Notes: generated by a model not told the origin, from the sequence alone. A stretch of DNA of 64,000 bases from Mycolicibacterium sp. lyk4-40-TYG-92 (GCF_030209435.1 NZ_JARVRX010000001.1:186001-250000); one strand, 5' to 3'. Positions 16,441-26,623 are shown, counted from the stretch's first letter. Numbers and translations: made by a program.

Positions 16441-17994
16441 ATGCACAATCGTCGGATGGTCCAGGTTGCAGTGGGTGTCGGCCCCGTCAGCGTCGACGAC
16501 GTCGTGTGCGTGGCACGCGGCGATGGGGAAGTAGTGCTCACCGATGACGCGATGGCCGCCATCGCGGCGAGTCGGGCCCGCATCGACGCGCTTGCCGAGA
16601 ACCCGGCCCCGGCGTACGGGATTTCCACCGGCTTCGGCGCACTGGCGACCCGGCACATCCCACGCGAAATGCGAACGAAACTGCAGCGCAGCCTGATTCG
16701 CTCGCACGCAGCGGGATCCGGCCCGGAAGTCGAACGCGAGGTCGTCAGGGCGATGATGCTGCTGAGGCTGTCGACGCTGGCGACCGGCCGCACCGGAGTC
16801 CGACCACAGGTCGCGCAGGCCTACGCCGCGCTGCTGTCTGCGGGGCTGACGCCGGTTGTCTATGAATACGGCAGCCTCGGCTGTTCCGGGGATCTCGCGC
16901 CGCTGTCGCACGTCGCGCTCGCGGTCATGGGCGAAGGCCAGGTCCGCAGCGCGGACGGCGTCCTCCGGCCCGCCGCGGAAGCGCTGCGCGAACACGGGCT
17001 GGAACCGGTCACCTTTGCGGAGAAGGAAGGACTGGCGCTCATCAACGGGACCGACGGGATGCTCGGCCAGCTGGTGCTGGCGCTTGCCGACCTCGATCGG
17101 CTGCTGGTGCTCGCCGACATCGCGGCGGCGATGAGCGTGGAAGGGCTGCTGGGCACGGACCGGGTCTTCGCGCCGCACCTTCAGGCACTACGGCCGCAAC
17201 CCGGTCAGGCTGTCGCGGCCGCGAACATGACGCGGATCCTCGCCGAATCGCCCATCGTCGCCAGTCACAGTGGGCCGGACTGTCCACTGGTGCAGGATGC
17301 CTACTCACTGCGGTGTGCGCCGCAGGTCGCCGGCGCCGTGCGCGACACCGTGGCGCACGCCCGCAATGTCGCGCACTGGGAATTGGCCAGCATCGTCGAC
17401 AATCCCGTGGTCACCGCTGCCGGTACCGTCGAGTCCAACGGCAACTTCCACGGCGCCCCCGTCGCCTACGTGCTGGACTTCCTGGCGATCGCCGTGGCCG
17501 ATCTGGCGAGCATCAGCGAACGGCGCACCGACAGGTTCCTCGACGCGGCCCGCAGCCGTGGCCTCAACCCGTTCCTCGCCGACGATCCCGGCGTGGACAG
17601 CGGCCACATGATCGCGCAATATACGCAGGCCGCCATCGTCTCCGAACTCAAACGCCTGGCACAGCCCGCCAGCGTCGACTCGATCCCGTCGTCGGCGATG
17701 CAGGAAGACCACGTGTCCATGGGTTGGTCGGCCGCCCGCAAACTCCGCAAGGCGATCGACGGGCTCACGCGGGTCCTGGCCATCGAGATACACACCGCGG
17801 CAAGAGGAATCGAGATGCGGGCGCCATTGCGTCCCGCGCCGGGCACCGCGGCCGTCATCGGTGTCCTGCGGGAGCGGGTCCCCGGCCCCGGACCGGATCG
17901 CTACCTGGCACCCGAGATCGACGCGGTCGTCCAGCTGGCGCGGGACGGGTCGCTGGTGGCCGCGGCAGAGGCAGTCGTCGGCAGTCTCAGCTGA
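16441..17994 (+). CDS. hutH: Histidine ammonia-lyase
   Basis: 517 residues from ATG 16441 (ATG 16456 is an alternative). It is the canonical actinobacterial histidase: Tyr59 in AYGISTGFGA, MIO-forming triad Cys148-Ser149-Gly150 in GSLGCSGDLAPLSH, QDAYSLRCAPQ, DNPVVTAAGTVESNGNFHG and SSAMQEDHVSMG. It removes ammonia from L-histidine to give urocanate. It diverges from aspB across 54 bp and is convergent with the histidase-like gene, whose 3' end it overlaps by 8 bp. It stands outside the main hut operon, so it may be separately controlled. Confidence 0.93.
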   Translation: MHNRRMVQVAVGVGPVSVDDVVCVARGDGEVVLTDDAMAAIAASRARIDALAENPAPAYGISTGFGALATRHIPREMRTKLQRSLIRSHAAGSGPEVEREVVRAMMLLRLSTLATGRTGVRPQVAQAYAALLSAGLTPVVYEYGSLGCSGDLAPLSHVALAVMGEGQVRSADGVLRPAAEALREHGLEPVTFAEKEGLALINGTDGMLGQLVLALADLDRLLVLADIAAAMSVEGLLGTDRVFAPHLQALRPQPGQAVAAANMTRILAESPIVASHSGPDCPLVQDAYSLRCAPQVAGAVRDTVAHARNVAHWELASIVDNPVVTAAGTVESNGNFHGAPVAYVLDFLAIAVADLASISERRTDRFLDAARSRGLNPFLADDPGVDSGHMIAQYTQAAIVSELKRLAQPASVDSIPSSAMQEDHVSMGWSAARKLRKAIDGLTRVLAIEIHTAARGIEMRAPLRPAPGTAAVIGVLRERVPGPGPDRYLAPEIDAVVQLARDGSLVAAAEAVVGSLS

Positions 17995-19444
17995 GCTGAT
18001 CGGCATCGGTGACGAGGCGGCCGAGGTCGTCCAGTAGGGCCTCGGCCGCGGCGAGGTCACCGCGCAGATCCCGGTCCGTGTCGTCCCACGGCAGATCGGC
18101 CGCGAGGGCGACGGCCTGCCCGGCGACGCCGGTAAAGCGGTGGTGCAGACCACGCTGCCGCAGCAGGCGCACAGCCCCGACCAGCTCGCAGCACAACAGC
18201 ACCCGGTAGGCGGCGACCGACCGTTCCAACTGAAGTGCGCTCTGCGAGGCGAATGTGGCGTCCTCCTCCATACCCCGGGACAGCACGAGGGTGCCGACCG
18301 ACGCAGGTTGCGCGGCGGCCCGGATTTCGGCGATCGCCCCGGCGGCGACGTACTCGACCATCATGAGTCCGGACGAGCCGTCCTCGGCGTCGGCCAGAAA
18401 AGCATTGCGGCCGTTGGTTTCCGGGTCGTTCAACATTCTGATCCGGGAGTGGGTGATCGGCGCGGTCAATGCCAACGCCAACGTGGTGCCGTCGAGTTCC
18501 AATGACAACGACGCCTGGTAGAACGCGCCGTGATGGACCACCTGATCGCCGTCGATGTCGAACAGCGGGTTCTCCTGAGCCGTGTTGAGTGTCCGTTCGA
18601 GCTGTCCGACAAGGGATTTCAGTGTCGCAACGGCGCTCGCCTGGGCGACGGGGTAGACCCGCAAGCCGTACGGATCCTGGATGCGCGCCGGGCGGTGATC
18701 GGGGTGTCCGGCGCCGATGAACAACGACCGCAGGCGCGCGGCCAGTGTATCCACTTCCGGCGCGGCCGCCGCGCGGGCCGCAGCTGCCGCGAAAGCCGAT
18801 GGATTACCTTCCAGGGCAAGAAAACTCAGCAGGTAGATGACGCTCGACGCGCGTTCCAGCCGGATCAATTCGTCGGCGGCCAGGCAGCTGCGGCCGACGG
18901 TCAGGGCACTGCTGCTCATGAAGGGCAGTGCGCTGTCCGCGCCCCACCGCGGCATGGGCGTCAGCGGGCGGCTGGCCGGGCGCTCGCCCATCAAGGTGAG
19001 CGCGGTGCCGGCCAGAGCGGCCAGATCGCCGGTTCCGATGGACGCGTAGTGGCGCAGTTCGGGCAAGGTGTCGTCGTTGAGCATGCGCTCCAGACCGCCC
19101 AGGATGTGCGGATCCAGTCCCGCGCCGGGATTGCACAGCTGAATGAGGCGCACCGCCAGCATGGCGCGCACTGTCCGGTCGTCGAGCGGATCACCCGCAT
19201 CCGCGGCGTGGCTGCGCAACAGACGCAAGCCGTAGTCGTCGTCATCGGGTGCCACCGGTGTGCTGCGATTCGCCCCGACTCCGGTGGTGCGGCCGTAGGT
19301 GGCGAACCGCGAACTCAGGTCGGCCGCCTGCCGGTGCGCCTGGGTCACCGCGTCGAGCACCGGCGGTGCCACACGCACCTGGTCGCGCCGGTCCGCGAGC
19401 GTCACGACGTCGGCAATCGTGCCCGCTCCGGTCAGCACAATCAT
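17987..19444 (-). CDS. Histidase-family lyase with non-canonical MIO triad (candidate hercynine/ergothioneine lyase)
   Basis: 485 residues of the aromatic amino acid/histidine lyase fold. Retained features are Tyr50 in TYGRTTGVGANRS, QDPYGLRVYPVAQ, ENPLFD and MEEDATFAS near the position of the histidase catalytic glutamate. At the MIO site, however, the sequence is ASIGTGDLAAL: Gly137-Thr138-Gly139 instead of Ala/Cys-Ser-Gly, and the Pro after DLA is lost. Ergothionase, which eliminates trimethylamine from ergothioneine, belongs to this fold and works without MIO. It diverges from an operon with a quaternary-amine importer plus hutU, hutF and hutI, so elimination of trimethylamine from a betaine of histidine is a reasonable inference. 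A plain second histidase is the alternative. Confidence 0.8.
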   Translation of the reverse strand: MIVLTGAGTIADVVTLADRRDQVRVAPPVLDAVTQAHRQAADLSSRFATYGRTTGVGANRSTPVAPDDDDYGLRLLRSHAADAGDPLDDRTVRAMLAVRLIQLCNPGAGLDPHILGGLERMLNDDTLPELRHYASIGTGDLAALAGTALTLMGERPASRPLTPMPRWGADSALPFMSSSALTVGRSCLAADELIRLERASSVIYLLSFLALEGNPSAFAAAAARAAAAPEVDTLAARLRSLFIGAGHPDHRPARIQDPYGLRVYPVAQASAVATLKSLVGQLERTLNTAQENPLFDIDGDQVVHHGAFYQASLSLELDGTTLALALTAPITHSRIRMLNDPETNGRNAFLADAEDGSSGLMMVEYVAAGAIAEIRAAAQPASVGTLVLSRGMEEDATFASQSALQLERSVAAYRVLLCCELVGAVRLLRQRGLHHRFTGVAGQAVALAADLPWDDTDRDLRGDLAAAEALLDDLGRLVTDADQLS

Positions 19445-19505
19445 GTAATTCTCCTTGTTCTCTACCGCGGGCGGGCGATCAGTCCTATCATCGCCGAAGC
19501 CGCAT

Positions 19506-19524
19506 CTTTCCGCTAGATGGAAAG
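19506..19524 (+). promoter_or_regulatory. Palindromic operator, probably IclR-bound
   Basis: CTTTCC-GCTAGAT-GGAAAG is a perfect 6+7+6 palindrome in the 163-bp divergent region between the histidase-like gene and the IclR gene. TTTCC/GGAAA arms are common in IclR-family sites. A second short palindrome (CAAG-TTTTA-CTTG, 19525-19537) abuts it, and a CCGAAA...TTTCGG pair spans 19560-19586 close to the IclR start. Confidence 0.6.
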
Positions 19525-19607
19525 CAAGTTTTACTTGATGGCAACGCTGGGTGAGTTAACCGAAACGTCGGACCCCTAGATTTCGGCGTTGAGGAGAGGA
19601 GGTCACG

Positions 19608-20288
19608 GTGGCCGAAGCGTCCACGCGAACCGTCGAACGAGCACTGGCACTGCTCGCGACGGTCTGCGAGACCGGCGCGACGAACCTCGTCGACAGCGCC
19701 CGCGAATGCGAACTCGCCCCGAGCACGGCATTGCGGCTGCTGCGGACGCTGGAATCGACCGGCTTCGTCAGCAGAGACGAGTCCGGCATCTACCGGCCGG
19801 GCGGTCGGATGGTCCAGCTCGGTGCTCGAGCATTGAGCAGCGAGTCCCTGATCGATCTGGCCAAACCCACCATGGACGCGCTGGTCGCCGAAACCGGTGA
19901 GTCCGCGTACCTGTCGGTGCGGGGACACGGCCAGACCGCGCTCTACCTCAACATCGTCGAGGGCACGCATTCGGTTCGGCACGCCAACTGGGTGGGCCGG
20001 ACCGTCCCGCTGGACACCTCGGCCGCCGGGCATGCGTTGCGCGGCGACATCCCCGCCGACGGCTATGTCGTGGTGGAACGCGGTGTGGAAACCGATGTCA
20101 CCGCGATCGCATGCCCCGTGCGCTCGGAGGCTCGCATCGTCGGGGCGCTCAGCCTCGTCATCCCGAGCTATCGGCTCACCGCGCCGGAAACGGCACGGTA
20201 CGGCCACATGCTGGTCTCGGCCGCCGCGGAGGTTTCCGCCCGACTGAGCGGACCCACGAAACACGGCTCCCTGGAAAGACTTTCATGA
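19608..20288 (+). CDS. IclR family transcriptional regulator
   Basis: 226 residues from a GTG preceded by GAGGAGGT. The N-terminal winged helix is clear: RTVERALALLATVCETGATNLVDSARECELAPSTALRLLRTLESTGFV. The C-terminal effector domain contains NWVGRTVPLDTSAAGHALRG and AIACPVRSEARIVGALSLVIPSYRL. It is the first gene of the importer-hut operon and divergent from the histidase-like lyase, with palindromes between. It overlaps the ATPase gene by four bases. It probably senses the substrate or urocanate-like intermediate and controls both directions. Confidence 0.92.
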   Translation: MAEASTRTVERALALLATVCETGATNLVDSARECELAPSTALRLLRTLESTGFVSRDESGIYRPGGRMVQLGARALSSESLIDLAKPTMDALVAETGESAYLSVRGHGQTALYLNIVEGTHSVRHANWVGRTVPLDTSAAGHALRGDIPADGYVVVERGVETDVTAIACPVRSEARIVGALSLVIPSYRLTAPETARYGHMLVSAAAEVSARLSGPTKHGSLERLS

Positions 20289-21388
20289 TCACTTTCGACA
20301 CCGTCTCCAAGGTGTACCCCGACGGCACTGTTGCCGTCGACAAGCTGACCCTCACCGCGCCCGGCGGGAAGATCACCGCGCTGGTCGGACCGTCGGGATG
20401 TGGCAAGACCACCTCGATGCGGTTGATCAACCGGCTCATCGAACCCTCTTCGGGCACCATCGAACTCGACGGGGTGGACACCCAGTCCCTGGACCGCGTG
20501 GCGTTGCGCCGCAAGATCGGCTACGTCATCCAGAACGCCGGGCTCTTCCCACACCGCACGGTGGTCGACAACGTCGCCGCACTACCCCGGCTGCTCGGCG
20601 GCGGCAAGAAGGAAACCCGTTCGGCCGCAATGGAACTGCTGGAGCGCGTCGGGCTGGACGCGAAGTTCGCCCGCCGGTATCCGTGGCAGCTGTCCGGTGG
20701 GCAGCAACAGCGGGTAGGGGTGGCTAGGGCGTTGGCGACCGATCCGCCGTTCCTGCTGATGGACGAGCCGTTCAGCGCGGTGGACCCGATTGTCCGCAGC
20801 CAATTGCAGGACGAATTCCTGCGGCTGCAGGCCGATATCTCGAAAACCATCGTGATGGTCACCCACGATATCGACGAAGCACTGAAGCTGGGTGATCAGG
20901 TCGTGGTGCTCCGCGAAGGCGGCACCCTCGCGCAGGCGGCGACGCCGGCCGAACTGCTGGCCGCGCCCAAGGATGCGTTCGTCGCCGACTTCGTCGGGTC
21001 GGCCCGCGGCTACCGGGCGCTCGGCTTCCACACCGGCGACGACCGGTTGCCGTTGCAGCAGGAGCCGACGGTTACTGTGGGACAGGCGATCTCGGCGATC
21101 CCGACGGACGCGAGCCGGTGGGTCCTCGCGGTCGACGCGCACCGGTCACCGATCGGCTGGGTCGACACCGCCACACTGTCCGGCGATACCGTGCTCGACA
21201 CCGACATCAACCTGTGCACCACCGCACGCCGCGGCGACCCGCTGCGCGACCTGCTCAACGCCGCATTGTCCAGCCCGAGCGGACGAGGCGTGGTCACTGA
21301 TGAATCGGGTGTGCTGCTCGGCACCGCGACCGACCACGATGTCATCGACGCGATCCGGCGGGCGAAGGAAGCGACGGTCTCGGCATGA
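20285..21388 (+). CDS. Quaternary-amine type ABC transporter, ATP-binding protein (OpuCA/ProV-like)
   Basis: 367 residues. Residues 1-240 form the nucleotide-binding domain: Walker A GPSGCGKTT, Q-loop VIQNAGLFPH, signature LSGGQQQR, Walker B FLLMDEPFSAVD and the H-loop THDIDEA. Residues ~250-367 form a CBS-like tail (SRWVLAVDAHRSPIGWVDT; GRGVVTDESGVLLGTATDHDVIDAI), usual in betaine importers. It drives uptake of a small cationic or zwitterionic solute across the membrane. All four transporter genes are coupled by four-base overlaps. Confidence 0.92.
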   Translation: MITFDTVSKVYPDGTVAVDKLTLTAPGGKITALVGPSGCGKTTSMRLINRLIEPSSGTIELDGVDTQSLDRVALRRKIGYVIQNAGLFPHRTVVDNVAALPRLLGGGKKETRSAAMELLERVGLDAKFARRYPWQLSGGQQQRVGVARALATDPPFLLMDEPFSAVDPIVRSQLQDEFLRLQADISKTIVMVTHDIDEALKLGDQVVVLREGGTLAQAATPAELLAAPKDAFVADFVGSARGYRALGFHTGDDRLPLQQEPTVTVGQAISAIPTDASRWVLAVDAHRSPIGWVDTATLSGDTVLDTDINLCTTARRGDPLRDLLNAALSSPSGRGVVTDESGVLLGTATDHDVIDAIRRAKEATVSA

Positions 21389-22029
21389 ACTGGATCTCGT
21401 CGAACGCCGACCGCATCATCTCGCTGACCGTCAGCCACACCTGGCTGACGCTGGTGCCGACGGTTCTCGGGTTGCTGCTGGCCCTGCCGCTCGGCTGGTG
21501 GGCGCACCGCTCGGGGCGCGGCTACGCCGCCATCGTGGGCACCGCCGGCCTGCTCTACACCATCCCGTCCCTGGCCCTGTTCATCATCTTGCCGGTGATT
21601 CTCGGTACCAAGATTCTCGATCCGGTGAATATCGTTGTCGCACTGACGCTGTACACCCTGGCGCTGTTGGTCCGCGTCGTCGCCGATGGCCTCGGTTCGG
21701 TACCGCACGACACCGTTGCCGCCGCCGAGGCGATGGGCTACCGCGGTTGGCAGCGCCTGCTGCTGGTAGAACTTCCCGTCGCGGTGCCGGTGATCGCCGC
21801 GGGGCTGCGCGTCGCGGTGGTGTCCAACGTCAGCATCGTCACGATGGCCGCCCTGCTGGGCATCCCGCAGCTCGGATCGCTGTTCACGCAAGGATTTCAG
21901 CTGCGGCTGTATGTTCCGCTGATCACCGGCGTGGTGCTGTGCGCCGTGCTCGCGATCATCTTCGACGGGCTGATCATGTGGCTGAACAAACTGCTCACCC
22001 CGTGGCGGCCGCGGACGGTGACGTCATGA
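21385..22029 (+). CDS. Quaternary-amine type ABC transporter permease 1
   Basis: 214 residues with five to six hydrophobic spans. The ABC inner-membrane motif EAMGYRGWQRLLLVELPVAVPVIAAGLRVAVV (EAA loop) is at about residues 116-147. The first part, HTWLTLVPTVLGLLLALPLGWWA, resembles OpuCB-type permeases. It pairs with the second permease downstream to form the channel. Confidence 0.9.
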   Translation: MNWISSNADRIISLTVSHTWLTLVPTVLGLLLALPLGWWAHRSGRGYAAIVGTAGLLYTIPSLALFIILPVILGTKILDPVNIVVALTLYTLALLVRVVADGLGSVPHDTVAAAEAMGYRGWQRLLLVELPVAVPVIAAGLRVAVVSNVSIVTMAALLGIPQLGSLFTQGFQLRLYVPLITGVVLCAVLAIIFDGLIMWLNKLLTPWRPRTVTS

Positions 22030-22763
22030 ACATCATCGGCTGGTTGACCGACCCGGCCAACTGGTCCGGCTCGAGCGGCATCCCCATGCAGGTCGGGTAC
22101 CACCTGCTGTACTCCGCCATCGCACTGCTGGCCGCTTTGGCGATCGCCGTCCCGCTCGGTATCGTGATCGGCTACACCGGCCGTGGCGAGGTGGTGGTCG
22201 CCGGGTTCGCAAATGCCTTGCGCGCCTTGCCATCCCTTGGCCTGCTGGTGCTGCTGTTCCTGATCATCTCGCCGGTGGTGGCCGGCAAGCTGGTGTACGT
22301 TCTTCCCACCATCGTCGTGCTGGTGCTCCTGGCCGTGCCGCCGATTCTCACCGGCACGTATTCCGGCATCCAGAGCGCCGATCCGCATGCGGTGGACGCG
22401 GCCCGCGGTATGGGCTTCACCAGAAGCCAGATCCTGCTGCGCGTGCAGCTGCCGTGTGCACTACCGCTGATGGTGTCCGGTGTCAGAAGCGCGACACTGC
22501 AGATCGTTTCGACGGCCACCATCGCGGCGTATCTCGGTCTGCAGGGCCTCGGCAGGTTCATCCTCGACGGCCGGGCAACGGCAAGTTTCAGTGAAATGGC
22601 CGGCGGAGCCATTCTCGTCGCCCTGCTCGCGATCATGCTCGAATTCACCTTCGCCTGGATCGGCCGGCTCATCGTGTCGCCCGGCCTGCGCCGGGCCGCC
22701 GGCAAATCCACCTCACCCGTCGAAACCTCACTAACCACCGTCACATTGGAGAAAGCACCATGA
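22026..22763 (+). CDS. Quaternary-amine type ABC transporter permease 2
   Basis: 245 residues from an ATG overlapping the previous stop. It has the same OpuC permease architecture with EAA loop DAARGMGFTRSQILLRVQLPCALPLMVSGVRSATLQIVSTATIAAYLG and several membrane spans. The two permeases are distinct in sequence, as in heterodimeric OpuCB/CD or YehWY systems. A four-base overlap couples it to the binding-protein gene. Confidence 0.9.
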   Translation: MNIIGWLTDPANWSGSSGIPMQVGYHLLYSAIALLAALAIAVPLGIVIGYTGRGEVVVAGFANALRALPSLGLLVLLFLIISPVVAGKLVYVLPTIVVLVLLAVPPILTGTYSGIQSADPHAVDAARGMGFTRSQILLRVQLPCALPLMVSGVRSATLQIVSTATIAAYLGLQGLGRFILDGRATASFSEMAGGAILVALLAIMLEFTFAWIGRLIVSPGLRRAAGKSTSPVETSLTTVTLEKAP

Positions 22764-23683
22764 AGAAGCGCAGCATCCTCTCGATCGTCGCCGCCACCGC
22801 CGTGCTCGCGCTCAGCGCGTGCGGTGGAGGTGGAGGCGACCCACTCTCCGGAGGCGGGAGCGACAAGGGGTCCGCAGGTTCGCAGATCATCATCGGATCC
22901 GCGGACTTCACCGAAAGCCAGCTCGTCGCCAGCATCTACTCACAGGCGTTGCAGGCCAAGGGTATCCCCGTCAAGGAACAGTTCAACATCGGCAGCCGCG
23001 AGGTCTATCTCCAGGCGCTGAAGGACGGATCGATCGATCTGGTGCCGGAATACTCCGGAGCGCTGCTGAGCTATCTCGATCCCAAGTCCACCGCCGCGAC
23101 GAAGGATGCGGTGACCACTGAACTCAAGAGCAAGCTGCCCGCCGGGATCGCCATGCTGACTCCGTCGGCCGCCGAGGACAAGGACGTCCTCGCGGTCACG
23201 CAGGCGACGGCGGACAAATACAAGCTCAAGACGATCTCCGACCTGACACTGGTTGCCGGAGAACTGGTGCTGGGCGGCCCGGCCGAATGGAAGACCCGAC
23301 AACAGGGCGTCGTCGGCCTGCGCGACGTGTACGGGCTCAACTTCAAGGACTTCGTCAGCCTCGACGCGGGCGGCACGCTGACGATGACAGCCCTCACCAA
23401 CGGCCAGATCCAGGCCGGTGACCTGTTCAGCACCGACCCGGGCCTGAAGTCGAATCATCTTGTCGCCCTGGAGGACAACAAGAACCTGTTCGCAGCGGAG
23501 AACGTGGTGCCGCTGATCAAGGCGGGCAAGCAGAACGACACTGTCACCAAGACCCTCGACGCGGTCTCGGCGAAACTGACCACCGACGACCTGATCTCGA
23601 TGAACGCCGATGCCGCCACCGGCGCCAACCTCTCCGATATCGCCAAGAAATGGCTGGCCCGCGCCGGCATCAGCGGACAGTGA
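22760..23683 (+). CDS. Substrate-binding lipoprotein of the quaternary-amine importer
   Basis: 307 residues. The N-terminus is a lipoprotein signal with the lipobox cysteine at residue 21 (LALSAC), followed by a Gly/Ser linker. The mature part starts [29 protein letters not shown] and continues with [13 protein letters not shown] and [16 protein letters not shown], the OpuAC/OsmF (PF04069) fold that binds betaines, choline, ergothioneine or, in HutX-like systems, histidine. It hands the ligand to the permeases. The gene context with hut enzymes favours a histidine-derived ligand. Confidence 0.92.
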   Translation: MKKRSILSIVAATAVLALSACGGGGGDPLSGGGSDKGSAGSQIIIGSADFTESQLVASIYSQALQAKGIPVKEQFNIGSREVYLQALKDGSIDLVPEYSGALLSYLDPKSTAATKDAVTTELKSKLPAGIAMLTPSAAEDKDVLAVTQATADKYKLKTISDLTLVAGELVLGGPAEWKTRQQGVVGLRDVYGLNFKDFVSLDAGGTLTMTALTNGQIQAGDLFSTDPGLKSNHLVALEDNKNLFAAENVVPLIKAGKQNDTVTKTLDAVSAKLTTDDLISMNADAATGANLSDIAKKWLARAGISGQ

Positions 23684-23714
23684 ACGACTCATTCGGCAAA
23701 GGATCTCTTCTCTC

Positions 23715-25388
23715 ATGACCCATTCTGTGACCACCGGTCCACGCCCCGTCCGCGCCCCGCGCGGCACCGAAATCTCCTGTCGCGGTTGGCAACAGGAAGC
23801 CGCACTGCGCATGCTGATGAACAATCTCGACCCCGAGGTGGCCGAGCATCCCGAGGACCTCGTCGTCTACGGCGGCACCGGCCGCGCGGCGCGCAACTGG
23901 GAGGCCTTCGACGCCATCGTGCACACGCTGCGGTCGCTGGCGGATGACGAGACCATGCTCATCCAGTCCGGAAAGCCGGTCGGCGTCTTCCGGACGAATG
24001 TCTGGTCTCCCCGTGTGCTGCTGGCGAATTCGAACCTGGTGGGCGACTGGGCCACCTGGGAACAGTTCCGCAAGCTGGAGGCCGAAGGATTGATGATGTA
24101 CGGCCAGATGACGGCCGGCTCATGGATCTACATCGGCACCCAGGGCATACTGCAAGGCACCTTCGAGACCTTCGGTGCCGTGGCGCGCAAACGATTCGGC
24201 GGTACCCTCGCCGGCACCATCACCCTGACCGCCGGCGTCGGCGGAATGGGTGGTGCGCAGCCACTGGCGGTCACCATGAACGAGGGCGTCGCGATCTGCG
24301 TCGACTGCGACGAGAGCCGGATCGACCGGCGCATCGCTCATCGGTACCTGGACACCAAGGCCGCCGATATCGACGAAGCCCTCGCGATGGCGATCGAAGC
24401 CCGTGATGCCAAACGGCCGTTGTCGATCGGCTTGGTGGGTAACGCGGCGGCGGTGTTCCCCGAACTCCTGGCACGCGAAGCCCCGATCGATATCGTCACC
24501 GACCAGACCTCGGCCCACGATCCGCTGTCCTATCTGCCGCTGGGCGTGGATTTCGAGGACATGAAGAAGATGGCGGATAAAGATCCCGCCTACTTCACCG
24601 AGCAGGCCGAGTTGTCGATGGCCAAGCACGTCGCGGCCATGGTCGGCTTCATGGACCGTGGCGCCGAGGTCTTCGACTACGGCAATTCGATCCGCGACGA
24701 GGCCCGTAAGGCCGGCTACGACCGTGCCTTCGCCTTCCCCGGTTTCGTCCCGGCGTACATCCGCCCGCAGTTCGAGGAGGGGCTGGGGCCGTTCCGCTGG
24801 GCGGCCCTGTCCGGAGACCCGGCGGATATCGCCGCCACGGACCGGGCGATCCTGGAGTTGTTCCCGGACAACGACCATCTGCGGCGCTGGATCACCATGG
24901 CCGGTGAGAAGGTGGCGTTCGAGGGCCTGCCCGCCCGGATCTGCTGGCTCGGGTACGGCGAGCGGCACCGGGCCGGTCTGCGGTTCAACGAGATGGTGGC
25001 CTCCGGTGAACTGTCCGCGCCTCTGGTCATCGGCCGTGATCACCTGGACTCGGGGTCGGTCGCGTCGCCGTATCGCGAGACCGAGTCCATGCTCGACGGT
25101 TCCGACGCCATCGCCGACTGGCCGCTGCTGAATGCCTTGGTCAACACCGCCTCCGGGGCGTCCTGGGTCTCCATCCATCACGGTGGTGGCGTGGGCATCG
25201 GGCGCTCGATCCACGCCGGCCAGGTGTGTGTGGCCGACGGCACCGAACTGGCCGCGCAGAAGCTCGAGCGGGTGCTCACCAACGATCCGGGAATGGGCGT
25301 CATCAGGCACGTGGATGCCGGCTACGAGCACGCTGCCGATGTCGCACGCGAACGGGGCGTGCGAATCCCCATGTGGGAGAACGTGTGA
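23715..25388 (+). CDS. hutU: Urocanate hydratase
   Basis: 557 residues, a standard urocanase: opening [49 protein letters not shown]-binding [14 protein letters not shown], and [24 protein letters not shown] at the active site. It converts urocanate to 4-imidazolone-5-propionate. It starts 31 bp after the binding-protein gene and overlaps the M20 gene by four bases. Thiourocanate hydratases belong to the same family, so the enzyme might also accept a thio analogue; nothing in the sequence settles this. Confidence 0.96.
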   Translation: MTHSVTTGPRPVRAPRGTEISCRGWQQEAALRMLMNNLDPEVAEHPEDLVVYGGTGRAARNWEAFDAIVHTLRSLADDETMLIQSGKPVGVFRTNVWSPRVLLANSNLVGDWATWEQFRKLEAEGLMMYGQMTAGSWIYIGTQGILQGTFETFGAVARKRFGGTLAGTITLTAGVGGMGGAQPLAVTMNEGVAICVDCDESRIDRRIAHRYLDTKAADIDEALAMAIEARDAKRPLSIGLVGNAAAVFPELLAREAPIDIVTDQTSAHDPLSYLPLGVDFEDMKKMADKDPAYFTEQAELSMAKHVAAMVGFMDRGAEVFDYGNSIRDEARKAGYDRAFAFPGFVPAYIRPQFEEGLGPFRWAALSGDPADIAATDRAILELFPDNDHLRRWITMAGEKVAFEGLPARICWLGYGERHRAGLRFNEMVASGELSAPLVIGRDHLDSGSVASPYRETESMLDGSDAIADWPLLNALVNTASGASWVSIHHGGGVGIGRSIHAGQVCVADGTELAAQKLERVLTNDPGMGVIRHVDAGYEHAADVARERGVRIPMWENV

Positions 25389-26623
25389 CATCGTCTGACA
25401 CGTCGTTCGACACGTTGTGGCCGACCATCCTCGATGTCGGCCGCAACCCGGCCAACGGCGGCTATCGCCGGTTCGCGTGGACCGACGCCGATCTGACCCT
25501 GCGGGAGTGGTTCACCGGCGAGGCCGAGCGGCGCGGCATGGATGTCGAGGTCGACCGTAACGGCAACCTGTGGGCCTGGTGGCTGCCGCCGGGCTGGTCC
25601 GGTGACCCGCGCGACGCGTTCGTGACCGGCTCGCATCTGGACTCGGTGCCCGACGGCGGTGCATTCGACGGGCCGCTGGGCATTGTCTCGGCCTTCGCTG
25701 CGATCGACATCGTGCGGGAGCGCGGCGTGGTGCCCGCCATCCCGGTGGGGGTGGCGGCGTTCTCGGATGAGGAAGGCGCACGGTTCGGGGTGGCCTGCGT
25801 CGGGTCGCAGCTGTCCACCGGCGCGCTGAGTGCCGACCGGGCCCGCGGGCTCCGCGACATCGACGGAATCACCTTGGCGGAGGCGCTGATTCGGGCGGGC
25901 CGTGATCCCGGGCACCTCGGCCCCGATCCACGGCTGGCAGAGCGGGTCGGCGTGTTCGTCGAGTTGCACGTGGAGCAGGGCCGGGCGCTGGATCTGGTCG
26001 ACGCCCCCATCGCGGTGGCATCGTCGATCTGGCCGCATGGCCGCTGGGAGTTCACGTTCGACGGTGAGGCCAACCATGCCGGTGCCACCCGTCTGGTCGA
26101 TCGTCGTGACCCGATGCTGGCCTTCGCGTCGTCGGTGCACACCGCGCGGGCGCAGGCCGCCGCGCACAATGCCGTGGCGACTTTCGGCAAGGTGATCGTG
26201 GCCCCCAACGGGGCCAACGCGATACCGTCGCAGATCCGCGCGTGGTTGGACGCCCGGGCCGCGGACGAGGCCACCCTCGGCGCGCTGGTCGAGGCCATCT
26301 CGGCGGAGGCGCGCCGGCATGCCGACCGCGAGTCGGTCATTCTGGACGTGATCGCCGAATCGATCACGCCGATTGTCGAATTCCCCGAAGGTCCGCGCGC
26401 GCGGCTGACGAAGGCCCTGCACAACCTGGGGGACATCCCGGTGCTGCCCACGGCGGCCGGCCACGACGCCGGAATCCTTGCGGCCCAGGTGCCGACGGCG
26501 ATGTTGTTCGTGCGCAACCCGACGGGGGTGTCGCACTCGCCCGTCGAGTACGCGGAGCCCGCCGACTGCAATCGCGGTGCCGTCGCTCTCGCCGATGTGA
26601 TGGCCGAGTGGGTTTCGCCGTGA
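25385..26623 (+). CDS. M20 family amidohydrolase (allantoate/N-carbamoyl amino acid hydrolase type), candidate N-formylglutamate hydrolase
   Basis: 412 residues from a GTG overlapping the hutU stop. The metal ligands of the AllC/HyuC group are present: [43 protein letters not shown], and a late HDAGILA. Annotation by homology would be allantoate amidohydrolase, but no ureide genes are nearby. It lies exactly between hutU and hutF. HutF produces N-formylglutamate, and no HutG-type hydrolase is in the operon, so this enzyme probably releases formate and glutamate (inference). Confidence 0.88.
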   Translation: MTSSDTSFDTLWPTILDVGRNPANGGYRRFAWTDADLTLREWFTGEAERRGMDVEVDRNGNLWAWWLPPGWSGDPRDAFVTGSHLDSVPDGGAFDGPLGIVSAFAAIDIVRERGVVPAIPVGVAAFSDEEGARFGVACVGSQLSTGALSADRARGLRDIDGITLAEALIRAGRDPGHLGPDPRLAERVGVFVELHVEQGRALDLVDAPIAVASSIWPHGRWEFTFDGEANHAGATRLVDRRDPMLAFASSVHTARAQAAAHNAVATFGKVIVAPNGANAIPSQIRAWLDARAADEATLGALVEAISAEARRHADRESVILDVIAESITPIVEFPEGPRARLTKALHNLGDIPVLPTAAGHDAGILAAQVPTAMLFVRNPTGVSHSPVEYAEPADCNRGAVALADVMAEWVSP

